Virus record (IMG/VR): IMGVR_UViG_3300009093_000036
Location: 1 to 64,000 of that record
DNA from: a virus
Reading direction: 5' to 3' (one strand)
DNA: 64,000 nt
The translations under genes and the position numbers were made by a program. Of this stretch, positions 26,301 through 34,874 are shown piece by piece (positions within the stretch are counted from its first letter, which is position 1; the number at the start of each line of letters is the position of its first letter). The notes under the pieces are model-generated. The model saw only the letters and a list, made by a program, of their open reading frames with translations. It searched no databases and had not been told where the DNA came from.

Positions 26301-27341
26301 GTTGTCGTAGGAGAGGGTGAGGTAGAAAGCCGACGGGTCCGAACCCGCCGACCCGATGCGCGACACGAAGTGCCCCGTCGGCGCCGTGATGCGGTGGGTG
26401 GTGACGTTGCCGTCCCCGTCATCGACAGCCGTTGCTGCTCCGTACACCGGACCGAACGTGTCGGGGGCCAGAGCGGGCCCGAGACCTCCGCCCTTCACGA
26501 TGTCGCGAAGCATCTCGGGGTCCTTGAACCCGATGACCTGGATGCGGCGCACCGCCGGGAAGTTGTCCGTGAGCTCCGAGAAGATGCCTCGCGTCGTCGT
26601 GAGCGTGCGATCGCCCTGCTTCGATTCGACGCGAGCGACGTAGTCGATGCTGTTCTCGCGCGGGATGCCGTTGTCGAAGCGGTTGAGGTTCCGGACTCGG
26701 GAGGCAGCCGGCAGGTTCGCGATCGAGATGATCTCGCCGCGATCGACGTTGTACTCGTCGCCACGCTTCTCCGCGACGTAGCTGATGTCGCAGTAGAACT
26801 CCTGACCATCGCGGTTCAGGAGCATCTGATCAGCCGTGATCGTCTGCGCCGGCGATGGAAGGTAGCGAAGACCTCCTCGGGTCGAGGCGACCTGGATCAG
26901 GGTGAACGAGACCGTCGTGGGGGCCTGGAAGCTCACCCGAACGACACCGCGAGAGTAGCCACCCGCCTTGCGGGACTCGAAGAAGTTCGTGACGACGGCA
27001 TCGACTTCATCATCCCCGAGCCGTTCCGCGTTGGCGATGGCGGCCTGACGGAGCTTGACCAGCTTCACCTCGCGGATGATCGGCTCCAGGAGCACGCGCA
27101 TCGGGCTGATGAGGGTGTCATCGAGCGCCGTGGTCTGCGTGATGTTGAGGTTGGGGAACGACTGCGTGATGCGTTCTCGAACGAACGTCTCGATGTCGGT
27201 GTCGAAGGGGTCGGTGCCGATGCGGCCCAAGATCGGCTGAATGAGCTCGGTCTGCGCACGGCTGCCGTCCGACAAGTCGATCGACGGGTCGTAGCGAACC
27301 AGCAGGTCCTGCAAGAAGGTCTGGATGTCAGTCTGGGCCAT
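23307..27341 (-). CDS. Baseplate J / gp47-like wedge protein, very long
   Basis: 1344 residues. The N-terminal ~400 residues show the gp47/J layout: helical start (DIQTFLQDLLVRYDPSIDL), strands with GLRYLPSPAQTI, QEFYCDISYVAEKRGDEYNVDRGEIISI, and SIDYVARV before a domain on crystallin-like strands. The rest is repeated beta-sandwich material, far longer than T4 gp47 (~330 residues) or P2 J (~300). It would form the wedge core linking hub to fibres. The next gene is gp25-like, as in contractile tails. Confidence 0.72.
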   Translation of the reverse strand: MAQTDIQTFLQDLLVRYDPSIDLSDGSRAQTELIQPILGRIGTDPFDTDIETFVRERITQSFPNLNITQTTALDDTLISPMRVLLEPIIREVKLVKLRQAAIANAERLGDDEVDAVVTNFFESRKAGGYSRGVVRVSFQAPTTVSFTLIQVASTRGGLRYLPSPAQTITADQMLLNRDGQEFYCDISYVAEKRGDEYNVDRGEIISIANLPAASRVRNLNRFDNGIPRENSIDYVARVESKQGDRTLTTTRGIFSELTDNFPAVRRIQVIGFKDPEMLRDIVKGGGLGPALAPDTFGPVYGAATAVDDGDGNVTTHRITAPTGHFVSRIGSAGSDPSAFYLTLSYDNSGPVLVDAQVLEVISDTDLLLNYEFPSFPLNVNWMIRKRELTISDIPGGITLPDTPNGQLIIKSDEVHIGGKTDLYLAGEVVAQTVAIDGISDELPIARGSNAQTGVPLGSPSTLEWIIINDPPGGAAALQALISDGSFSIVLDEGVDVGSYDIRDSVVSGSTLQIRVPVAMTGVVANLLWKIVDEINIELTETKDIKLQGSDLVMVAGNNLITTFSSTNFIDANVQQNDIVRVDADDAGGDFTVQVVGAVSLQVSPVPIRTLSNLSYTIFRPSGNVLTPVVRITALDLLDSGGAPNGVKIPYRDPVAIITRGFQNEGSGVEFEGFPLSLGLVTGAIVTSVNFGGGATLIFNFRKPSKVFAGPSSKPLTPSGTYTLNLSGVQTPSAIATIINTTPELVERQVRATVLNYNGSTYVGIYCPEFVIIGTSGTANSLLGFPTSGRGATNADIGLPTFNPRQGDLVEFVDGNNRGTTRVLRGHDDTGYLSALVGPGPTDEDYSLPLHQVQVLLPEVGVRIRVGRPSVGSARVYFLAPTSAEFRYLTTQFSVLVGTDTLLYRPDPENDRVIQPPPPLTTLPDNGTTSSGSLTTAFQDTTVNFQALGVEEGDYLDVLYRPIKSTSPLPSPGTISAIVGKNLILRLDENPWITIAFPIALTRSDLVDYINTQVGEDVAVIDGSGYLVFQSSSLITFRGDSTIFSPDTLFLNGAPRSSAHPRAGTYIINGVEPTVLTLSVDTPFGSSTAVSDTSYRIRRALQRISSTEMNNNQDETGLYYVDVEMLSLAPGDRNNAPSSLVMDATGVVSDGYRLYVNNNTLSYSRAERLFAGISRTILLVGSSDSPSEYVQLSRQNVQVSYDQSQLVDDVQSFCDSDFHRVVNEEILVRHLLPHYVNLSWRYAGGDTETAMRAALNAALETVEANEQLEVIDLSRVMTARGATSIYSLDPESPSGRNAPVMIVVYHDVDRNVRVAIVRDYVQTSRTQRFIGDDLAIKRIAPGGLR

Positions 27342-27344
27342 GGT

Positions 27345-27998
27345 TCACCTGATGATCGTTGCCGCGGCTGCCGTGCCCGCATGAGAGGTCACCGAAACGG
27401 ACATCGTCACCGATCCCTCACGGGGCTGGATCGACAGGCCGATGACCTCTGCCGACAAGAGACGTTCCTCGGGAGGGATCCTACGGTCCGGCGTCTGCGA
27501 CGCAATCATCAACTGCCGGGTCCGGGCAACAGCGACGACCACTTCAGCGCCAACACGATCACGGGCGTTGCTGCCGATGACCTTGCCGACGTTCTTGAAA
27601 AGGCCTCCTCCGCTCTGTCGATGGAAGATGTTCGAGCCCGGCGTTCGCAGAAGGATGCGGGTGAACTGCTGCACCAACGAAAGCGTACCTTCGACGGTTT
27701 GCGGTCGCGTCCCCATACTGAGCTCCACCAAGCTGCGACTCGTGAAGCTGATGCGGGTCGAGAGGACGTAGGCGTCCGTGATGGCCTGCTGGACCTTGTC
27801 CGCTGGCACCTGCGCCAAGATCTCCGAGTCCGACAGGATGATGAACTCCGGCGATGCCGAGCTGTTGATGTACACGGACTCGACGTTCTTGAAGTCGCGC
27901 CCTGTGAGCCTCACGGTGCGCGGACGAACACCAGGCACCGCAGTGATGCCGGTGATCGGAAGCACATCGCTCAGGCGAACGACCTGGATGTCGATCAC
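27345..27998 (-). CDS. Baseplate gp25-like protein with N-terminal IPT/TIG-like domain
   Basis: 217 residues, GTG start overlapping the previous TGA. The first ~85 residues (VRLTGRDFKNVESVYINSS ... ILAQVP) match the TIG/IPT fold pattern seen in cell-surface and virion proteins. The second half (LVQQFTRILLRTPGSNIFHR..GGGLFKN ... IPPEERLLSAEVIGL) follows the gp25/GPW pattern with the conserved T.PG and R.P..ER. It should seed the sheath at the wedge. Confidence 0.65.
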   Translation of the reverse strand: MIDIQVVRLSDVLPITGITAVPGVRPRTVRLTGRDFKNVESVYINSSASPEFIILSDSEILAQVPADKVQQAITDAYVLSTRISFTSRSLVELSMGTRPQTVEGTLSLVQQFTRILLRTPGSNIFHRQSGGGLFKNVGKVIGSNARDRVGAEVVVAVARTRQLMIASQTPDRRIPPEERLLSAEVIGLSIQPREGSVTMSVSVTSHAGTAAAATIIR

Positions 27999-28321
27999 GT
28001 CGTCGTTCCCGTGTCGGAGGTGTTGGCGTCGGTGTCCGGGTCCGGCTGACGGAAGGCATCCGCCGGGGTCTCTCGGATGCCGTCGATCGCAGCCGTGAAG
28101 TCGTTCTTGATCTTGTCGAGGCGGGCGATGAGCCCGGGCTTCTCCCCAGAGACCGGAGCCTCGATGCGATCGATGCGGTTGTCGATCAGCTCTTCGAGGC
28201 TGATGCTGGTGAAGGTCCGCGTGACCTCCTGCGAGCGAAGAACGCCGACCACATCAGCCACCACCTCCCGGTAGTGCTGCATGGTCTCGCGTGACGCTTC
28301 GGAAGACGTCTGCTCGGGCAT
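27995..28321 (-). CDS. Small virion-cluster protein
   Basis: 108 residues with helical N-terminal two-thirds and a disordered acidic tail (DPDTDANTSDTGTTT). SISLEELIDNRIDRIEAP is the only distinctive stretch. Located between two baseplate genes and coupled by GTGA. Probably a baseplate accessory, but the family is unknown. Confidence 0.55.
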   Translation of the reverse strand: MPEQTSSEASRETMQHYREVVADVVGVLRSQEVTRTFTSISLEELIDNRIDRIEAPVSGEKPGLIARLDKIKNDFTAAIDGIRETPADAFRQPDPDTDANTSDTGTTT

Positions 28322-28348
28322 GCCGAGAATCTATCACTCCCAGAGCCG

Positions 28349-30877
28349 TCAGGTCATCCGGCGGGAGCGCAAGCGCACTTCTGGGCTGTTGATGACGGAC
28401 TTCGCGAAGCGGGACACTGGGGCGACCTGGCGGGTGACATCAGCCGCAACGCGAATCAGGTTCGTCGAGTAGGACGACCCATCCGGGTGCATGCTGAAGA
28501 ACTCGATGACCTGGAGCGAGGTGAAGAGGTCTGCGGCGCGATCCAGGCCTTGTTCGACCAGCATGCGCAAGATGTTGTCGACCGTCCGCTCGAACGGGAC
28601 GACGTAGTTCTGAATGCTCGCCAACGACGTGATCTGCGTCGAGAACGTCCCCACAGGACCTCCTCCGGAAAGCAGCGCCGTAGGGTCAGCTCCGCTGAGG
28701 ATGCGGGTGATGGCGAAGTCGGCCGCCTCGAAGTCGACGGCGTTCACGAACGACGTGACGGCGTTCACGAGGATGGTCCACGCCACATACCTCGCACTCT
28801 GCACGGTGAACCCTACCGACCCCGCGAAGAAGGGCACGGGCTCGGTGATGAGCTCGTCCAGGAAGACCTCAGTGATGGTGGTGACCGAAGCAGAGGGCGA
28901 GGTCTGAAGGGTGAGGATGTCGCCCACTCCCACACCACGAGAAAGGAAGTCGATCGTCCCTCCGGAAACGAAGTCGGTGAGGCCGGGCTTGGTCTGCGTG
29001 GGCGTGACCGTGTACCCGATCGCAGTCGCTCCTGCGCTCGACGGATTGGCTGTGATGCCATCTGCTGACGAAGCAGCCGGGGCCGTGGCCTGCAAGTACG
29101 ACGTGAAGACCGTCAGGGAGACGGGGTCACTGGTCACGAAGAAGGCGCGATTGACAGTGAGCTGTCCGATCGTGCCCGACACGACTCGATAGGGCCCGCG
29201 GTTGAGCGGAACGGCCGTGGACCCCACCAGCACACGAGCTCCTGCCGGAACAGAGCGGAAGTCCGGACCGATGCGGTAGGACACCGCTCCGACATCCGAC
29301 ACCGCAACATCAACCTCGAAGCTTGCCCCAGTGACACTGGTGAGCTTGCCGATCTGAGCGGTGCCTGTCGGATCGATGATGATGAAGTCCCCGGCCTTCA
29401 CCCCAGCGTTCTCGATGTTCTCGGCTGCCGAGAACGACGTCCCTCCGCCCGCCGTGTCGACGGTCCCCGTCAACGTGGAGACCTGCACGACCGAGGCTGC
29501 CTGGGTGATCCCGTCTCCGGTGAAGTACTCCGTGCGGAGCTCCGAGAGGCGGACACCCGGGGCCGAGGTCGCAGCAGCAACGATCGTCCTAGCCTCCACG
29601 CCTCGGCACACCGAGTACGGAACGAAGCCGGAAGTCGCAAGGAACGCTGCCTGCCCGAGGGTGGCGGTCACGACCTCGATGCTGCTGATGTCCGTCGAGC
29701 TGTTGCTGCGGATGAAGACCTGTGCGCCGATGCTGAAGGCCGTCGCCGGGACAGAGTTCGTCGTCAGGTAGTTCTGTACGGCCGTCAGGAACAGCGCGAC
29801 AGAGGCGTAAGAGCTGCTGCCGAACGATCCATCAGATGGATACAGGACACCATCGACGCGAAGACGGAGCGCCGCGCCCGCAGGGAAGACGATGGGGAGG
29901 GTGGTGAACTGACGGGACGGCGTTTCGGCGTTGCTATAGGCCCCGATCGTGATGCTCGACGAGACGATGGGGCTGCCCGACTCGAAGTCGAGTGTCGCCG
30001 CCGGCGCGACGTTGAAGGGGCCGCTGTTCGTTCCGACGATCGCCGCCGGCGAGATCCCTCCGGTGCCCGAGAGCTGCGCGAAGTCTCCGACCAGCGGGGC
30101 CAGAAGCTGCTGAGGGGTACGGAAGCTCGACACGCGGGCCAGCAGCGTCCGCATCGTCAGGAGGTCGAGCATGGCCTCTCGGTGCGTGGAGACATCCTTG
30201 TCGGTCTGGAGCTGGGTCGTGAGCTCGGTGAGGCGGCTCTGAAGCTTCGAGATGACGTCCGTGACCGCCTTCTCCGGCAGCTTCACAGAACTCAAGTTGC
30301 TGATCGCGTCGATGATCAACTGGCAGAGCTCCAGCATCTGCGCGTGCGTCGTCTTTACCGTCGCCCACGAAGTCGCGATACGAGCTTGAGTCTCTCCAGC
30401 GGTCTCCGTGGGGACGCCGTTGCTCACGACGTTCTTCTTGAGCTGCGTGTTGATGAAGCTCTCGATGCTGTTGCGGAAGCGTGTCACCTCGGGACCAAGG
30501 TCTCGGGTCTGAACGCCCTGCCCCTGGTTTATGCCGGCGGTGACGTTCACCAGCGCCGCCTGAGCGTTCGTGAGTTCGGCCGTGGAGGTCACCGGCTTCC
30601 CACGTCGACGGAGTGAGGCCAGCGTGGACGGATCGAGGATGGTGGCGAGTGCAGCAGCTTGCTGACGGCGAAGGGCTTCGAGCTGATTCTTCGCCAACCA
30701 GATCACGTAGAAGTAGCTGTCCGGGCGAAGGAGGAGCGTTGTCGTCAAGAGGGCGTAGATGTCCGCCCGCGCTGCCAGCACGTCGCGTGCACCGAGGTTC
30801 GTCTTGGGCGTCGTGACCGTGCTCAAGAGGAACTGGTCGATGCTCGCCTGGAGCTCTTCTGACGTGTAGCCCGCCAT
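28349..30877 (-). CDS. Large virion structural protein (baseplate/tail)
   Basis: 842 residues. The N-terminal ~280 residues are helical (ASIDQFLLSTV ... LQSRLTELTTQLQTD), the remainder beta-rich with repeated small sandwich motifs (GDFIIIDPTGTAQIGKLTSVTG, GDILTLQTS). The second motif recurs in the gp47-like and 1150-residue proteins, suggesting shared insertion domains. Neighbouring genes point to a baseplate role. No named family. Confidence 0.6.
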   Translation of the reverse strand: MAGYTSEELQASIDQFLLSTVTTPKTNLGARDVLAARADIYALLTTTLLLRPDSYFYVIWLAKNQLEALRRQQAAALATILDPSTLASLRRRGKPVTSTAELTNAQAALVNVTAGINQGQGVQTRDLGPEVTRFRNSIESFINTQLKKNVVSNGVPTETAGETQARIATSWATVKTTHAQMLELCQLIIDAISNLSSVKLPEKAVTDVISKLQSRLTELTTQLQTDKDVSTHREAMLDLLTMRTLLARVSSFRTPQQLLAPLVGDFAQLSGTGGISPAAIVGTNSGPFNVAPAATLDFESGSPIVSSSITIGAYSNAETPSRQFTTLPIVFPAGAALRLRVDGVLYPSDGSFGSSSYASVALFLTAVQNYLTTNSVPATAFSIGAQVFIRSNSSTDISSIEVVTATLGQAAFLATSGFVPYSVCRGVEARTIVAAATSAPGVRLSELRTEYFTGDGITQAASVVQVSTLTGTVDTAGGGTSFSAAENIENAGVKAGDFIIIDPTGTAQIGKLTSVTGASFEVDVAVSDVGAVSYRIGPDFRSVPAGARVLVGSTAVPLNRGPYRVVSGTIGQLTVNRAFFVTSDPVSLTVFTSYLQATAPAASSADGITANPSSAGATAIGYTVTPTQTKPGLTDFVSGGTIDFLSRGVGVGDILTLQTSPSASVTTITEVFLDELITEPVPFFAGSVGFTVQSARYVAWTILVNAVTSFVNAVDFEAADFAITRILSGADPTALLSGGGPVGTFSTQITSLASIQNYVVPFERTVDNILRMLVEQGLDRAADLFTSLQVIEFFSMHPDGSSYSTNLIRVAADVTRQVAPVSRFAKSVINSPEVRLRSRRMT

Positions 30878-31221
30878 CAGTCTTCGTCTTCGTCAGAACC
30901 GATCGTGTCGTCGGTCTCGGGAGGGGTCATGCGAACCAGGTCGTCCTTCGTCAGCGTGAGGATGCGCCGGCGGACGTCCTTGTAGTTCATGTTGAGGGAG
31001 GTACAGATGTGGCGGAAGGTCATGTCCTCCTTCCCGTCCCAGAAGATCCATCCTGCGGCGTCCTCCGCGATACGAATGGAAGGGGTCCCCTTCTTCGAGT
31101 CGCGGTAGTTGACGAAGTCTCGGATGGCTCGCACCAGGATCGCGGTCAGCAGCCGCTGTCCTGTGTCGCGGAGGAGCGCCTCCTCCGCATCGACTTCATA
31201 CGACGTTGATTGTCGTAGCAT
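30877..31221 (-). CDS. Small HTH-like protein in the tail cluster
   Basis: The ATG at 31221 is the first start that leaves only a 26-bp overlap with the upstream gene; an ATG at 31248 is possible. 114 residues. DFVNYRDSKKGTPSIRIAEDAAGWIFWDGKEDMTFRHICTSL followed by NYKDVRRRILTL resembles a winged or sigma-like helix-turn-helix. The acidic tail DDTIGSDEDED ends it. It might be a late transcription regulator; the inference is weak. Confidence 0.5.
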   Translation of the reverse strand: MLRQSTSYEVDAEEALLRDTGQRLLTAILVRAIRDFVNYRDSKKGTPSIRIAEDAAGWIFWDGKEDMTFRHICTSLNMNYKDVRRRILTLTKDDLVRMTPPETDDTIGSDEDED

Positions 31222-32119
31222 CGCCGACGATGGGGGAGTCGGGTTCATACGCGAGGCTTGAGTCCTTCCGCTTGACGAAGAGGGTAGAAGCGCCGGTGGT
31301 GAGTCCACGAAGAAGGAGTCGATCATCGAGTACCTGGAGATCAACGGACGGGTTCCCATCTGGCTGGCTGTAGTCGATGTCGTCGGAGGCCGTGCCGTTG
31401 ATGACGTACCCCGAAGTGAGCTGGACCTGGACGTTGACGGTGAGCGTCGTGCCGACGTTCACTTCCAGAGTGGACGGGGTGAACACGACCCCGTAGACGC
31501 GAGGGAAGAGCACGAGGTTGATGTTCGCCGCCCCGAGGTCGGGGATGAAGACGTCGCGGGCCACGTTCTCGTGGCTCTGCACGATCGCGTGGTAGCAGCC
31601 CTTCCGGTAGAGGTCGATTTGCAGGTAGCCGTCCTTGTCGGTGCGGATGACGGCGCGCTCGCCCAACACCCCGACAGAGTCGTCCGGCCCCGAGCCCACG
31701 ATCAGGGGCTTGAAGCGGTGGATGAAGTGGATGTCGAGGCCACGGCGAGCTCGACCTGCCGGATCACGCACGTAGCCACTGAGGCGACAGAGCGCGGGAT
31801 CGACGGCGGGAGGCAGCGTAAAGACCTCGGCATCGAGGCGGAAGTTGTTCGTCCCGGTGGGCGAGCTCGCGGGAGGCGAGTAGACGTCGATGTACACCGG
31901 CTGCGGCAGAGACATGCCGACCTTGAACGTGCGGAGCTGATACCGGATGAAGCTGGTGCCGCCGTCCAACATGAACGACACGTGACCTGTCATGTCCGTC
32001 GTTCCGGACGTGATCAGCGTCGTGCCCGTGACGTCGTAGACCCGAACCAGCACACCTGCTGTTGCCGGATTCGGAACGAGAGCGCTCCGGACCAAGACAT
32101 CGACGACTTCGACTGCCAT
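31196..32119 (-). CDS. Virion protein with Ig-like/carboxypeptidase-regulatory-like domains
   Basis: 307 residues, all-beta. GVLVRVYDVTGTTLITSGTTDMTGHVSFML and YVRDPAGRARRGLDIHF ... TDKDGYLQIDLYRKG have the pattern of carboxypeptidase-regulatory/CNA-B sandwiches, and the last ~100 residues resemble a Big-type Ig domain (FTPSTLEVNVGTTLTVNV). Shares its middle domain style with the 33,634-34,596 gene. Probably a surface-exposed decoration of the tail. Confidence 0.6.
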   Translation of the reverse strand: MAVEVVDVLVRSALVPNPATAGVLVRVYDVTGTTLITSGTTDMTGHVSFMLDGGTSFIRYQLRTFKVGMSLPQPVYIDVYSPPASSPTGTNNFRLDAEVFTLPPAVDPALCRLSGYVRDPAGRARRGLDIHFIHRFKPLIVGSGPDDSVGVLGERAVIRTDKDGYLQIDLYRKGCYHAIVQSHENVARDVFIPDLGAANINLVLFPRVYGVVFTPSTLEVNVGTTLTVNVQVQLTSGYVINGTASDDIDYSQPDGNPSVDLQVLDDRLLLRGLTTGASTLFVKRKDSSLAYEPDSPIVGDATTINVV

Positions 32120-32131
32120 GGCCGGAGGCTA

Positions 32132-33631
32132 TCACACAGCCGTCATCAAGTCGCTGTACGCCACCACTGCATCAGCGAGGCCAGCGTTCTTCGAGTGCTG
32201 CTCGGTCGTCGTCTTCAGGATGTCGCGCACCTGCTGGTTGAGCTCGTCCTTCTGCGAAGAGAGCGTACGCAGGTACTCGTCGATGCTGCCCGGACGCTTC
32301 GCTCCGAAGGCTCGACGGATGATGTTCGGCTTCGGGAGTTGCGAGACGTAGTGCTCGACAGCGACGTTCCGCTGGTCTTCTGGGAGATGCTCGTGGCTGC
32401 CGTAGCGGATGCCGCGAGCAATCACCTGCTCCAGCTTCTCCTTGTTGAAATGGGGCTCCAGCACCTGGATCTGCCGTGTCCCCTTCAGGTCGAGACCTTC
32501 ACCGCCGGCGCTCGACAGCAGCAAGGCCTTCAGCTTCCCCTCGTTGTAGTCCTTGACCATCTGGTCGCGTTCGCTCTTCGAGAGCTCGCCGGTGAACTTG
32601 CCGTACGGGACCTTGCCCTGCTGGAGCATCGTCTCGTACGGATGGAGCCCGGACTCCAAGAAGTTCGAGTACACGAGAGCTCGATGCTGTGGGTTCTTCT
32701 CGATCTGACCTGAGAGCCGCTGGTAGGCGGTCTGAAGCTTCGGGCTCATCGCTGCGGCCTGGTCAGGAGTCACCCCCTCCTGGAAGCCTGCCGGGCTCAA
32801 CGAGACCTGGCGAACTCCGCTGGAGAACGCGTTGAGGTCCTTCGACTCCTGCTTGTTCGGTGGAAGTCCGTGTTGGACCTTGTACTTGATCCACGCAGGA
32901 GCCTCTCCCATCAGGGAGTTGTAGACGTTCTGCTGCTCCTTCCCGAGCGTGGTGTTCACGACCTCGTCGTGCCGTGCCGGGAAGTTGTCGGTCGTGTTCT
33001 CGTGGAAGTCGACCCACTGCCCGAGGATCTTCGAGAGCTCGTCCTTGCGCTTGAGCTCGGCCACGGACCCCGGCTTCACACCACGGAACGTTCGAGCAAT
33101 CCAGCCTGGATCAACCTTCCGTTCCCCGATGTAGCGCTTCTCGAAGTCGGCCTGCGCTGGTGGCAGGACGTTCTCGCCGGCGGCGACGTTGACCAACGAC
33201 GCGAGGTCGTAGGGGCGGTTGTAGAGCGGTGTGCCGGTCAGCAGCATCCGCTTCTTCGCCTCGGCTCCACGCACCACCTTCCTCGACATCGAGGAGGGGT
33301 CACGAATCCGATGCGCTTCATCGACGATCAGGTTGTCCGTGGGCTCGATGCTCCCGTGGAGGGCCTGACGCTGGAGGCTCTGGATGTCGTACTTGGAGTT
33401 CGGAGTCCCCTTGAGGTGCTTGTCGAGCTCCTTCTGGTAGTTGCTCTGAAGAGCCGCAGGCACGACCGCTGTCGTGTTCCCGCCAAGACGTTCAGCCGCC
33501 GCGATCGAGGTGAGGGTCTTGCCCGAGCCCATGCCGTGGGCGACGACGAGGCCCGGCTGTTTCTGGATGCGGTCCACCACACGCTGTTGGTGCGGCTTCA
33601 GCTCCGAGATGATCTCCGAGAGCTTCTTCAT
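32132..33631 (-). CDS. SNF2-family DNA helicase/translocase
   Basis: 499 residues from the ATG at 33631; the longer upstream reading is a shadow. Walker A GMGSGKT at 33-39, DEAH at 104-107, LTGTP at 131-135, LLSSAGGEGLDL (motif V) and QVIARGIRYGSH (motif VI) form a full superfamily 2 core. No accessory chromatin or nuclease domain is seen. Family members move along double-stranded DNA. It sits between two Ig-like virion genes, away from replication genes, so it may act late (transcription, packaging or an ejected protein). Confidence 0.85.
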   Translation of the reverse strand: MKKLSEIISELKPHQQRVVDRIQKQPGLVVAHGMGSGKTLTSIAAAERLGGNTTAVVPAALQSNYQKELDKHLKGTPNSKYDIQSLQRQALHGSIEPTDNLIVDEAHRIRDPSSMSRKVVRGAEAKKRMLLTGTPLYNRPYDLASLVNVAAGENVLPPAQADFEKRYIGERKVDPGWIARTFRGVKPGSVAELKRKDELSKILGQWVDFHENTTDNFPARHDEVVNTTLGKEQQNVYNSLMGEAPAWIKYKVQHGLPPNKQESKDLNAFSSGVRQVSLSPAGFQEGVTPDQAAAMSPKLQTAYQRLSGQIEKNPQHRALVYSNFLESGLHPYETMLQQGKVPYGKFTGELSKSERDQMVKDYNEGKLKALLLSSAGGEGLDLKGTRQIQVLEPHFNKEKLEQVIARGIRYGSHEHLPEDQRNVAVEHYVSQLPKPNIIRRAFGAKRPGSIDEYLRTLSSQKDELNQQVRDILKTTTEQHSKNAGLADAVVAYSDLMTAV

Positions 33632-33633
33632 GT

Positions 33634-34596
33634 TCAGCTCAGACGGATCGCGAAGTCGATGTCCGGCTGCTGGATGCCGAACTCGTCCTCGTCGCTCAGC
33701 GACGGGTCGAAGAGGTTGATGAGGTCGGTGGGGTCTCCGACCGCAGGGAGCTTCACGCGCCGAGTGAAGTTGGTTCCTTCGACGTGCACATCGAGGACAG
33801 ACCCACGGATGAGACGAACGACTGCGTAGCCGGTCTCGTCGGTCTCGATGTCTTCGTAGTGCCGGAAGATGTTGTAGGAGCCGACGGTGTTGGGGAGGAA
33901 CACGTTCGCGATGACGACGCTGCGCCCCTCGATGGGGCGGCCTCGCATGTCGGTGATCTTCACGTACGCCGAGATCATCAGGTCGTACGCAAGGACCGGA
34001 ACCTCGACGCCTGGCAGCGGGACGCTCTGCGGAGCCACGGCCATCGTCGTGTGGTGCAGGAGCTGCGTCTTGTACCAGTAGGACGTCGCTGCGTTGCTGT
34101 CGGTGAAGAAGTACTCGTGCACCGTGCTGCTGAGAGTGCTGTCGACCCCCTTGCCGATGGCGAAGTCCCCGGTCTGGAAGCCGAGAGCGAGAGCTCCATC
34201 CGACTCCATGATCTCGATCGATGCCCCGGTGCCGGTCAGCGCCGTCGTCAGAACGAGATGCGAAAGGCCGTCCGCGGAGGCAACTACAAGTGCCGTCGCC
34301 CCGTTGATGTCCGAAATCGCCGAGGACGTGCTGTACGGGTCTGATCCCGAGAACGTGACGTCGACCTGCGTCGCACCGTTCACCTTGAACGACAGCGTCT
34401 TGCCGTTGAGGGCGTGGGGCTCGCGGAACGTTCCAGTGAGCACCGCCGGCTGAGCGGTATGCGCCGAGATCTCCTCGTACACGCCGTTCGGACCCGTGAT
34501 GGAGCGGAACCATCGAATCGAGTCGTACGTCGTGAGCGCGGTGACCGGGTCCACGACCACCTGAGCGAGCGTCAACTGCATGTTCGTGATCGGCAT
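33634..34596 (-). CDS. Virion protein with Ig-like C-terminal domain
   Basis: 320 residues, beta-rich. TFREPHALNGKTLSFKVNGATQVDVTF and ALVVASADGLSHLVL suggest flagellin-hook-like or fibre sandwiches; AYVKITDMRGRPIEGRSVVI with ETDETGYAVVRLIRG is a carboxypeptidase-regulatory-like domain similar to the one at 31,196-32,119. It sits 2 bp upstream of the SNF2 gene. Likely tail decoration or fibre attachment. Confidence 0.58.
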   Translation of the reverse strand: MPITNMQLTLAQVVVDPVTALTTYDSIRWFRSITGPNGVYEEISAHTAQPAVLTGTFREPHALNGKTLSFKVNGATQVDVTFSGSDPYSTSSAISDINGATALVVASADGLSHLVLTTALTGTGASIEIMESDGALALGFQTGDFAIGKGVDSTLSSTVHEYFFTDSNAATSYWYKTQLLHHTTMAVAPQSVPLPGVEVPVLAYDLMISAYVKITDMRGRPIEGRSVVIANVFLPNTVGSYNIFRHYEDIETDETGYAVVRLIRGSVLDVHVEGTNFTRRVKLPAVGDPTDLINLFDPSLSDEDEFGIQQPDIDFAIRLS

Positions 34597-34597
34597 G

Positions 34598-34819
34598 TCA
34601 CCCCGCGAGGAAGCTCTCGATGTCGTTGGTCACGAGCACTTCTGCCTCCGCCGTGTTCTGGCGAGACAAGCGCTCGGAGCCGGTGCGGCCGCGCAAAACC
34701 GACTTCAGGTACGTGGCCTCGTCCGTGAGCCGTGCATGCTCATGGTCGTAGAACTCGTTGAACGCAGACTGGAGGCGGTCCAGTTTCGCGTTGCGGTCGG
34801 TGGTGCGGTCGTCGGGCAC
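34598..34819 (-). CDS. Small helical protein
   Basis: 73 residues, highly charged helix (NAKLDRLQSAFNEFYDHEHARLTDEATYLKSVL). First gene downstream of the terminator that follows the sigma factor. Could be a chaperone or small structural protein; no family recognised. Confidence 0.5.
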   Translation of the reverse strand: MPDDRTTDRNAKLDRLQSAFNEFYDHEHARLTDEATYLKSVLRGRTGSERLSRQNTAEAEVLVTNDIESFLAG

Positions 34820-34850
34820 CGCTGAAGTCTACGCTGAGATGGGCAAAGGA

Positions 34851-34870
34851 AAAAGGCGGCCGTAGCCGCC
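34851..34870 (-). terminator. Rho-independent terminator after the sigma gene
   Basis: Read on the minus strand, GGCGGC-TACG-GCCGCC is followed by TTTTTCC. The stem is 34865-34870 with 34855-34860. It lies 5 bp past the sigma factor stop and separates that gene from the downstream virion genes. Confidence 0.8.
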
Positions 34871-34874
34871 CCCT

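Noticed and set aside
26097-28049. 650-codon plus-strand frame crossing two baseplate genes
   Set aside because: It spans a gene junction and is composed of Arg/Asp/Val shadow sequence.
32095-32140. A further CTATCA promoter site near 32,112
   Set aside because: On the coding strand the sequence is part of a TGA stop and its surroundings, and the octamer is not complete.
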